From positions 1-9,684 of the forward strand of contig CAXDRM010000052.1 of NCBI GenBank assembly GCA_963991775.1: a DNA stretch of 9,684 nucleotides. The letters are read 5' to 3'. The stretch comes from CAXDRM01 sp963991775 (lineage in GTDB: Bacteria > Pseudomonadota > Alphaproteobacteria > Rickettsiales > JABIRX01). The notes below the pieces were generated by a model, which worked only from the letters and a program-made list of their open reading frames with translations, did not search any database and was not told the DNA's origin. Positions 1-5,442 of this stretch are shown one piece after another. The position numbers and the translations under genes were made by a program. Positions within the stretch are counted from its first letter, which is position 1, and the number at the start of each line of letters is the position of its first letter.

Positions 1-102
1 AAGAGCCGGATTAAGTACTATTGGCATAAAATAAAACTTTTGTCCGGTAGCATGACATTTAGTACGTAACTGCAAGATAAAAATATGTGCGAAGCTACTC
101 TG

Positions 103-136
103 CTGGAAGCAATTTAGTGTAACTAAATGATTCCAG
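103..136 (-). terminator. 3' hairpin downstream of the prepilin gene
   Basis: An interrupted inverted repeat lies 24 bp past the stop of the prepilin gene. The outer arms CTGGAA (103-108) and TTCCAG (131-136) pair, then the inner arms ATTTAG (112-117) and CTAAAT (123-128) pair around a 5-nt loop. On the minus strand no run of U follows, so this is not a classical intrinsic terminator; it may protect the 3' end of the message or act as a weak terminator. The rest of 1-159 holds no supportable gene. The minus-strand frame of the prepilin stays open past its stop to the window edge, and an ATG at 27-25 could begin another gene (MPIVLNPAL), but there is no clear ribosome binding site. Confidence 0.35.
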
Positions 137-159
137 AAATAGCCAAAAATAGGAAGAAT

Positions 160-948
160 TTAATAGACGCGTTCTAGGCGGATAAGTAAGTAGCACTCTT
201 CAGCCGGATTCTGCACCTGATAATCAGTAGAATTTTGCGCATTGATTTCATCTGAGCTACAATTACCATCTTGGGTTATATTGTCATCATAGCCATTATA
301 GGCAGTTACAAAGCCGCGATAAGCATTACCATCATCGATTTTTTGGTCTATGGTTTTAGCATCTTGTGGACTAAAAATCTTACCTTGATTTTGGTATGTT
401 TCATGTGGAACATTAGCAATATAGCTATTACGCTTTTTACCTAATCTGATGAAATTAGCTTGATTATCGAGGAAGTTGGGATTGTTATCAACTTGATGAG
501 AGATTACTGCATAGGAAAGGCCAATATAGCGTTTAGCTGTGAAAGAGCTATTAATTGCTGGGGTGATTTCTTCTAAAAGACGGTAATATCTTAGATGGTT
601 CCAAAAATTATGTTCTTCGCGTAATGAGCCATCACTTAGGCCATCGCCAGCTATAAAGCCATCACCATTGCCATTGCAACCTTCCAACTCAGTAGTAGCA
701 GTGTCAGCTATAAAAGCGCAATCATGCATACGAAAATATTGATGAGCATCATTCATATCGCCGGGAAAGGCCTCAAAGCTTAATTGAAAAGTATGGCTTG
801 CTTGAGAGATTTTGCGGGTTTCATTTATAACTGATTGAAGCTTAGCTGCGCTGGCTAATTTTGTGCCTGCTAAGACTCCTGCTATAATAAGGCCAATTAA
901 GGTTAGAGCTATAGCAAGTTCGATAATAGAAAAAGCCCGAGCTTTCAT
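160..948 (-). CDS. type IV prepilin-like protein (FPGDM / FWNHL family)
   Basis: Pilin or pseudopilin of 262 residues, expected to be cut by a prepilin peptidase and built into a type IV pilus, type II secretion pseudopilus or related surface filament. The leader is MKARA, followed by FSIIELAIALTLIGLIIAG: mature Phe1, the conserved Glu5 and a hydrophobic helix to about residue 28. Position -1 is Ala where Gly is usual. Further on are FPGDMNDA (61-68), a Gly/Asp-rich loop GNGDGFIAGDG (93-103) that could bind calcium, and FWNHL (115-119); this order is typical of one prepilin family. Four cysteines (78, 91, 230, 252) could form two disulfides, the last pair resembling the C-terminal D-loop of pilins. 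The start is fixed by an in-frame TAA two codons upstream, with GGGGA as a Shine-Dalgarno 6 nt before ATG. It follows bioA by 51 bp on the same strand. Whether it is a major or minor pilin cannot be told. Confidence 0.85.
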   Translation of the reverse strand: MKARAFSIIELAIALTLIGLIIAGVLAGTKLASAAKLQSVINETRKISQASHTFQLSFEAFPGDMNDAHQYFRMHDCAFIADTATTELEGCNGNGDGFIAGDGLSDGSLREEHNFWNHLRYYRLLEEITPAINSSFTAKRYIGLSYAVISHQVDNNPNFLDNQANFIRLGKKRNSYIANVPHETYQNQGKIFSPQDAKTIDQKIDDGNAYRGFVTAYNGYDDNITQDGNCSSDEINAQNSTDYQVQNPAEECYLLIRLERVY

Positions 949-952
949 ATGT

Positions 953-988
953 TATCCCCAAAAAATTCATATCATATTTGGGCTCCTC
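953..988 (-). promoter_or_regulatory. bioA-prepilin spacer with occluded Shine-Dalgarno
   Basis: In the minus-strand message CCCAAA (982-977) can pair with TTTGGG (962-957), and the latter overlaps the GGGGA ribosome site of the prepilin gene. Just upstream sits a strong GAGGAG (988-983), placed 7 nt before an ATG that opens a two-codon frame ATG ATA TGA. No promoter is obvious in the spacer, so translation control within a bioA-prepilin transcript is possible. The stem is short (6 bp, 14-nt loop) and may be chance. Confidence 0.3.
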
Positions 989-999
989 AAGTGACTATT

Positions 1000-2283
1000 C
1001 TATAAGTCTTTTTTCATTATACAATTTTTTAGAGCTGTAACCAATGATTTTATTTCTTTATTACTAATAATTAATGGCGGCATGAAATAGATTATTTTGC
1101 CAAAAGGGCGCAGCCAAACACCATGCTTTATTAATTCTTCACGCAATTTGAAGATATAATCCCAATTAGCATTTTTAAGTTCAATAACAGCTAGAGCACC
1201 TTTAATGCGGATCTCTGTTACTTGCTCTAATGAGGCAAAAGGCGTTAATTCATGTATAAAAATTTCTGCAATATTTTGGGTTTTTGCCTCATAATCAGTT
1301 TTCTCAAATAAATCTAAAGAGGCATTAGCGGCACTACAAGCTAGCGCATTACCCATAAAAGTTGGCCCATGCATTAAAGCTTTATCTAAAGATTCATCAA
1401 GGAAAGCATTATAGATTTTATCATTTGCCATAGTAACAGCTAAAGTAACCGTACCGCCAGTAAGAGCTTTGCCTAAGCATAAAATATCAGGGGTTATTTT
1501 AGTTTGATGGTAAGCAAATTTTGTCCCTAAGCGGTAAAAGCCGGTAGCGCATTCATCAAAAATTACTAAGATGTTGTATTTTTTTGTAAGCTTAACAATT
1601 TTTTCAAGTTGGGCAGCACTATGTTCAATCATGCCGCCGGCGCATTGGATTAAAGGCTCAATAATTAAAGCGGCAGCTATATCTTGATTTTGCAGCAGAA
1701 ATTTCTCAAAAGAGGCAAATTCTTGCTTAGTTTTAGGAATTTTAGTAACTAGCTGTCTTGGTAGATAATTTTTAAATTTAGCATGCATCCCAGCTTTAGG
1801 ATCGGCAAGGCTCATACCGCCCATAGTGTCACCATGATAACCATTTTGGAAAGACATAATCTTGCATTTTTTAGCGTCGCCTTGATTTAAAAAATATTGC
1901 ACAGCCATTTTAAGTGCTACCTCAACAGCAGTTGAGCCAGAATCTGAGTAAAAAACTCTGGTTAATTTTTTATTTTTTGTCTCATCTGTGCGATTAACAA
2001 ATTTAACTAGGCGTTCTGCTAAATTATAGGCAGGTTTGTTGGCTAGCCCTGCAAACATTACATGCGGCATGGTTTTTAACTGGCGCTGCATAGTTTTTAG
2101 GATGTGCGGATGATTATAGCCATGACAAACGCTCCACCAAGAGGAAATACCATCAATTAATTTAGTGCCATCTTCTAAAATAATCTGACAGCCTTTAGTT
2201 TTTTTAACCGCTAGTGGTAACTTAGCAGTTTGCATTTGGGTATAAGGTAGCCAGAGATGTTTAAAGCCTTGTTTTAGCAACAT
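1000..2283 (-). CDS. bioA: adenosylmethionine-8-amino-7-oxononanoate aminotransferase
   Basis: BioA (EC 2.6.1.62), a cytosolic PLP enzyme that moves an amino group from S-adenosylmethionine to 7-keto-8-aminopelargonate to give 7,8-diaminopelargonate, the step before dethiobiotin in biotin synthesis. The 427-residue length is normal for the family. Class III aminotransferase landmarks are complete: LWLPYTQM with Tyr14, GISSWW (45-50), HVMFAGL (74-80), SDSGSTAVEVALKMA with the phosphate-binding region (113-127), GYHGDTMGGMS (148-158), IFDECATGF with Asp243 contacting the PLP ring, CLGKALTGG with the PLP lysine Lys272, HGPTFMGN (305-312), and WLRPFGKIIYFMPP with substrate-binding Arg392. An in-frame TAA lies five codons upstream, so ATG 2283 is the start; no Shine-Dalgarno precedes it. 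No other bio gene is in the window. It is probably co-transcribed with the prepilin gene behind it and controlled by the dyad at 2293-2325. Confidence 0.96.
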   Translation of the reverse strand: MLLKQGFKHLWLPYTQMQTAKLPLAVKKTKGCQIILEDGTKLIDGISSWWSVCHGYNHPHILKTMQRQLKTMPHVMFAGLANKPAYNLAERLVKFVNRTDETKNKKLTRVFYSDSGSTAVEVALKMAVQYFLNQGDAKKCKIMSFQNGYHGDTMGGMSLADPKAGMHAKFKNYLPRQLVTKIPKTKQEFASFEKFLLQNQDIAAALIIEPLIQCAGGMIEHSAAQLEKIVKLTKKYNILVIFDECATGFYRLGTKFAYHQTKITPDILCLGKALTGGTVTLAVTMANDKIYNAFLDESLDKALMHGPTFMGNALACSAANASLDLFEKTDYEAKTQNIAEIFIHELTPFASLEQVTEIRIKGALAVIELKNANWDYIFKLREELIKHGVWLRPFGKIIYFMPPLIISNKEIKSLVTALKNCIMKKDL

Positions 2284-2292
2284 AAAGTTAGA

Positions 2293-2325
2293 AAGTTATA
2301 AATTTGTGACAAGCATTTATAACTT
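2293..2325. promoter_or_regulatory. perfect inverted repeat over the bioA promoter, candidate operator
   Basis: Arms AAGTTATAAAT (2293-2303) and ATTTATAACTT (2315-2325) are perfectly complementary over 11 bp, separated by 11 bp. The centre, position 2309, coincides with the predicted transcription start of bioA, and the right arm covers the -10 box. The arms match neither the BirA box (TTGTAAACC-type arms, 14-16 bp apart) nor precisely the alphaproteobacterial BioR site (TTATMKATAA), although TTATAAAT shares part of the latter. As RNA only part of it would be transcribed, so a DNA-level operator is more likely than a terminator. Confidence 0.45.
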
Positions 2326-2344
2326 AAAAGCTAAAATAGGGCAA
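2316..2344 (-). promoter_or_regulatory. predicted sigma70 promoter of bioA
   Basis: On the minus strand TTGCCC (2344-2339) is followed after exactly 17 nt by TATAAA (2321-2316). The -10 matches the consensus at 5 of 6 positions and the -35 at 4 of 6. Transcription would begin near 2307-2310, leaving a leader of about 25 nt without a clear ribosome site. The -10 lies inside the right arm of the inverted repeat 2293-2325. Confidence 0.55.
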
Positions 2345-2387
2345 TAATCTTTATATGATTGTGTTTAATCAATATGGAGTGGTTCTA

Positions 2388-2437
2388 ATCCTGCCAACCG
2401 AACTCTGGGTTTGCCGAAGGGCGAGGTTTGGTGGGAT
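2388..2437. repeat. GC-rich stem-loop in the intergenic region
   Basis: A 50-bp island with 29 G or C bases stands out in very AT-rich surroundings. ATCCTGCCAA (2388-2397) pairs along its length with TTGGTGGGAT (2428-2437), using two G-U pairs if read as plus-strand RNA; inside, GCC (2413-2415) can pair with GGC (2420-2422). Flanking GTTCTAA (2382-2388) is also complementary to TTAGAAC (2452-2458). On the minus strand a 28-codon frame (2451-2365, ending GLEPLHID) crosses it without a ribosome site. It could be a small structured RNA, a repeat or a mobile-element remnant. It is not a tRNA: no T-arm fits. Confidence 0.4.
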
Positions 2438-2445
2438 AAGTTAAT

Positions 2446-2551
2446 AATCATTTAGAACATAGCTATGCATAGCTGTCCGTTTTGTAAATGATGAAGTGAT
2501 CATTTACAAATACTCCTGATGCGTGATGGCACAGCTATATTCTAAGTGATT
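2446..2551. repeat. nested palindromic element, about 106 bp
   Basis: The outer arms 2446-2464 and 2533-2551 are 19 nt each and complementary at 17 positions (one T-G pair at 2451/2546, one mismatch at 2458/2539). Inside is a perfect 12-bp hairpin, TTTGTAAATGAT (2481-2492) with ATCATTTACAAA (2499-2510), around GAAGTG. A 14-bp perfect palindrome AGCTATGCATAGCT (2461-2474) gives a competing fold, and ATAGCTGT (2469-2476) can also pair with ACAGCTAT (2531-2538). No long U run follows on either strand, so it is not a plain terminator. Size and shape recall Rickettsia palindromic elements or non-autonomous mobile elements; no target duplication was recognised. The remainder of 2284-2605 is AT-rich without a gene. 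Confidence 0.5.
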
Positions 2552-2605
2552 TATAAGAAAAAAGAGTTTTCTATTATTTAATTAGTAATGTGCAAATTAG
2601 TTATG

Positions 2606-3490
2606 CTAATAAATAGCCCATTTGTCATTCAGATAGGTTTCTACTTCGCCACGTTCAGTATCATCTAAAGCACGATCGAAAATGATGATCTCGGCGATTT
2701 CTCCTTTCATTCTATAAGAGGTATTATTAACAATCGGTAGAGCACCTACAGTAAGACGATTTACATTTCTTGTAATAGTTCCACCGGATTTCTGGCCGCG
2801 ATAAGTACCATTTCTATAAACTTTCATATTAGAGCCATCCAGAATGATTGAAAAAATACCTAGATGAGGTCCAGAGCTTAGATTGCTTGAATAGGTAAAA
2901 TCTCCACCATTATGCCGATGATAATGTTTACCACCTTGTTGAAATAATGAAAAACCATCATTAACGGTAGTGTTACGCGATAATTCCATAATAGTTTGTT
3001 CCTGATTTCCACCTTCTTGAGCATATTGTGCAACTGCAAAAATAGCTCCTTGGCCGATATTTCCAAAGCTTGAATTTACAAAATAGTCCGTGCCATCAAA
3101 ATCAAACACTGTTAAATTATTAAAATCACTATTCGCAATATGAGTGGCTTGATCATTAGCTATGCTTTGACTAACATGAAATGCATTTTCTGATTTATCT
3201 TGCCAGGTAAGCACACCTTCTTCGCTAATAACAGTGGTTGCATCACTAGCATCATACCAAGCATGTAAATTAGCTTCTAAATTTGGGCAACAAAAAGAAG
3301 ATCCAGATTCCTCTTCTTCAGTTACATTAGAACTGTTAGTATCCCAATTATTATCAGCTTGATTTAGTGCAACTAAATTGCTGGCATTGCTAATCATTTT
3401 TTTACTAACTTGAAACGCGCCATAGGCAACAGCTATAGCAATAATAACTATGGAGATTTCAAGTAGGGTAAAGGCTTTATTTTTAGACAT
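2606..3490 (-). CDS. prepilin leader fused to a LamG-like lectin domain
   Basis: A 294-residue surface protein, probably a minor pilin or pilus-associated adhesin. Residues 1-30 are a type IV prepilin leader: MSKNKA, then FTLLEISIVIIAIAVAYG, with mature Phe1, Glu5 and a membrane helix; position -1 is again Ala. After a polar linker rich in Asn, Ser and Glu (45-65) comes a vicinal Cys67-Cys68, the only cysteines. Residues about 70-294 look like a concanavalin A/LamG-type jelly roll: LHAWYDASD (75-83), LTWQDKSENA (94-103), FDFDGTDYF (129-137), and the closing GEIAEIIIFDRALDD plus VETYLNDKWAI, a common ending of these lectin-like domains. Such domains bind glycans or other surface ligands; the ligand here is unknown. 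The start has an in-frame TGA two codons upstream and no Shine-Dalgarno. It diverges from recJ with 57 bp between starts. Confidence 0.85.
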   Translation of the reverse strand: MSKNKAFTLLEISIVIIAIAVAYGAFQVSKKMISNASNLVALNQADNNWDTNSSNVTEEEESGSSFCCPNLEANLHAWYDASDATTVISEEGVLTWQDKSENAFHVSQSIANDQATHIANSDFNNLTVFDFDGTDYFVNSSFGNIGQGAIFAVAQYAQEGGNQEQTIMELSRNTTVNDGFSLFQQGGKHYHRHNGGDFTYSSNLSSGPHLGIFSIILDGSNMKVYRNGTYRGQKSGGTITRNVNRLTVGALPIVNNTSYRMKGEIAEIIIFDRALDDTERGEVETYLNDKWAIY

Positions 3491-3547
3491 AAATCAAACA
3501 AAATGATATTACATAAATAAAGCAATAAAATACTAAAAGCAATTATC

Positions 3548-5335
3548 ATGCGAAATTTAGAGGAAGCAGCAGAACATAAATCACTATTAGGTAATATTTG
3601 GCAGCAGCATGAAGTTAAGCCAGAGCTTAAAGAAGCTTTAAGTAAGAAACATGCCTTACCTGAGTTAATTCTTAATTTTTTAGCGAGCAAATTTGCTGAT
3701 TTGGCAGAGGCTGAACAGTTTCTTTATCCAACCCTAAAAAGCACTATGCAAGATCCATTCATTCTTAAAGATATGGAAAAAGCGGTTAAGTTAATTTATC
3801 AGGCGTTAAAAGAAGGTAAAAAACTGGCAGTATTTGGTGATTATGATGTGGATGGAGGCACTTCGAGCGCCTTACTTAAAAATTATTTTGCCAAATTAGG
3901 TCATGATTTAACCATCTATATACCAGATCGTATTGCCGAAGGTTACGGGCCTAATAGTCAGGCTTTTGCTAAATTAAAAGAGCAGGGCATTGATTTGGTT
4001 ATTACTGTAGATTGTGGTGCTACCTCATTTGAGCCTTTAGAAGCTGCTAAGCAGTTAGGTTTAGAGGTGATAGTAATAGATCATCATTTAACTAGTGATA
4101 ATTTACCTGAGGCACTAGCGATTATTAACCCAAATCGTGCTGATGAGCAGGGTGAATATAGCTATTTATCGGCAGTAGGTGTATGTTTTTTAATGTTGGT
4201 AGCTTTGCAGCGTTATTTGCGCGAGCAAGAGTTTTTTAAAGAAAAGCCTGCACCAGATCTGCGTGAATTTTTAGATTTGGTAGCACTTGGCACAGTATGT
4301 GATGTGGTACCTTTAGTTGGTTTAAATAGATCATATGTACAGCTAGGCTTAAAGCGTTTAGCTGCTACTAATAATTCAGGTTTAAAAGCCTTGTTAAATA
4401 GTGCAGCAATTAGTGATGAAGATTATACCAGCTATCATTTGGGCTATATTATTGGACCCAGAATTAATGCAGGTGGTAGAGTAGGCGAGGCATCACTTGG
4501 CGCCAAATTACTTAGCAACACAGATCTAAATAAAGCACAATCTCAAGCTTTAAAATTAGAGCAGCATAATAAAGAGCGTAAAACTATAGAGCTGCTAGTA
4601 CAAGAAGAAGCTATAGCACAAATTCAGGAGCATAATCTGGCCCAAGGCTCAGTATTAATTGTAGCAGGTACAAATTGGCATCCGGGGGTAATAGGTATTG
4701 TGGCAGCACGTCTTAAAGAAAAATATAATCTACCTACTGCAGTAATAGCTTTAATGGAAGATGATACGGGCAAAGCCTCGGCGCGCTCGATAAAAGGCGT
4801 TGATTTAGGTAATGCCATTGTAGCAGCGCGCGAGGCTGGGTTGTTAATAAATGGGGGGGGGCACAAGATGGCAGCAGGTTTTACTATTGCTAAGGAAAAA
4901 ATTAGCGACTTTCGAGAATTTTTAAATAAAGAATTAGCCGAGCAAGTAAGCGAGGCTAGAAAACAAGCCACACTTAATTATACAGCCCATCTAGCAGTTA
5001 ATGCACTTTCTGTAGATTTAGTAAAATCTTTAGATATTTTAGCACCTTTTGGTATGGCTAATAGTGAGCCACGTTTTGTGTTATCTGGCTGTAAGATTGT
5101 GAATAAAATTATTATGGCCGAGAAGCATTTAAAGCTAATAATTGCCGAGCAGGCTAGCAATATTTATGGCAAATCAATAGAGGCAATAATTTGGCAAGCT
5201 AAAGATACTGTGTTTTGGCAATTTTTTGAGAATTATCAAGGAGAAGAAATTTCTTTATTAGGCAAATTACGCATTAATAAATGGCAAGAAAGAGAGCGGG
5301 TGCAGTTTGAGGTGGAGGATGTTTTAACAGGGTAA
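3548..5335 (+). CDS. recJ: single-stranded-DNA-specific exonuclease RecJ
   Basis: RecJ, a cytosolic Mn/Mg-dependent 5'-3' single-strand DNA exonuclease used in RecF-pathway recombination, mismatch repair and rescue of stalled forks. At 595 residues it is slightly longer than the E. coli enzyme. The DHH core is complete: VFGDYDVDGGTSSALL (95-110; Asp98, Asp100, Asp102), TVDCG (153-157; Asp155), IDHH (177-180), LGTVCDVVPL (247-256; Asp252) and GPRINAGGRVGEASLGAKLL (303-322). The DHHA1 part has VAGTNWHPGVIGIVAARL (372-389), KASARS (409-414) and NGGGHKMAAGF (435-445). The C-terminal OB-like part starts near LAPFGMANSEPRF (498-510). ATG 3548 is the only reasonable start; its ribosome site is weak. 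Nine consecutive G (4853-4861) encode Gly436-438, a possible slippage site. Wording is of the alphaproteobacterial type. Confidence 0.97.
   Translation: MRNLEEAAEHKSLLGNIWQQHEVKPELKEALSKKHALPELILNFLASKFADLAEAEQFLYPTLKSTMQDPFILKDMEKAVKLIYQALKEGKKLAVFGDYDVDGGTSSALLKNYFAKLGHDLTIYIPDRIAEGYGPNSQAFAKLKEQGIDLVITVDCGATSFEPLEAAKQLGLEVIVIDHHLTSDNLPEALAIINPNRADEQGEYSYLSAVGVCFLMLVALQRYLREQEFFKEKPAPDLREFLDLVALGTVCDVVPLVGLNRSYVQLGLKRLAATNNSGLKALLNSAAISDEDYTSYHLGYIIGPRINAGGRVGEASLGAKLLSNTDLNKAQSQALKLEQHNKERKTIELLVQEEAIAQIQEHNLAQGSVLIVAGTNWHPGVIGIVAARLKEKYNLPTAVIALMEDDTGKASARSIKGVDLGNAIVAAREAGLLINGGGHKMAAGFTIAKEKISDFREFLNKELAEQVSEARKQATLNYTAHLAVNALSVDLVKSLDILAPFGMANSEPRFVLSGCKIVNKIIMAEKHLKLIIAEQASNIYGKSIEAIIWQAKDTVFWQFFENYQGEEISLLGKLRINKWQERERVQFEVEDVLTG
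4853..4861 (+). repeat. poly-G tract (G9) inside recJ
   Basis: Nine consecutive G residues encode Gly436-Gly437-Gly438 of the GGGH motif in the DHHA1 domain. As given, the frame is intact. Gain of one G would bring a TAA after about 10 further codons, and loss of one G a TAA after about 21 further codons; either would remove roughly the last 155 residues. Three GGG codons in a row are surprising in an AT-rich gene. Confidence 0.9.
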
Positions 5336-5387
5336 TATGTTTAGAGCAAAAGAAGACTCGTCATAATATTAGCTTCAACTAATGAGT

Positions 5388-5416
5388 TTGACCTATGTTG
5401 GAAACTATGTTATAAT
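5388..5416 (+). promoter_or_regulatory. strong sigma70 promoter of the coiled-coil/NTase gene
   Basis: TTGACC (5388-5393) and a perfect TATAAT (5411-5416) are separated by exactly 17 bp, in the 107-bp gap after recJ. Transcription would start near 5423, giving a leader of about 20 nt with the purine-rich ribosome site GAAGAGAGAG just before ATG 5443. This is the best promoter match seen in the window and implies that the gene is not dependent on recJ transcription. Confidence 0.8.
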
Positions 5417-5442
5417 GTACGTGAGTTTAAGAAGAGAGAGTT

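Noticed and set aside
1..159. Minus-strand frame stays open for 53 codons past the prepilin stop, with FWNHL-like wording
   Set aside because: The prepilin already has a normal length and a C-terminal Cys pair; the continuation shows no convincing pilin features and an open run this short can arise by chance.
2293..2325. BirA box upstream of bioA
   Set aside because: Arm sequence and the 11-bp spacer differ from the known BirA site; kept only as an unassigned operator candidate.
2381..2458. Possible tRNA: 7-bp end pairing GTTCTAA/TTAGAAC about 77 nt apart
   Set aside because: No T-arm or anticodon arm fits on either strand, and the T-loop consensus is absent; the pairing fits the neighbouring palindromic structure better.
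2481..2510. 12-bp hairpin as a rho-independent terminator
   Set aside because: No T run follows the stem on either strand and the stem is AT-rich; it fits the larger palindromic element.
2878..3066. Other-frame open reading frames inside the LamG-pilin, recJ and NTase genes
   Set aside because: They overlap well-supported genes, have no ribosome sites and encode low-complexity or antisense-like sequence.
3491..3547. Divergent promoters between the LamG-pilin gene and recJ
   Set aside because: Several AT-rich -10-like words exist, but no pair with an acceptable -35 and spacing was found on either strand.
5356..5386. Hairpin after recJ (ATTAG/CTAAT) as terminator
   Set aside because: Only 5 bp, AT-rich and not followed by a T run.
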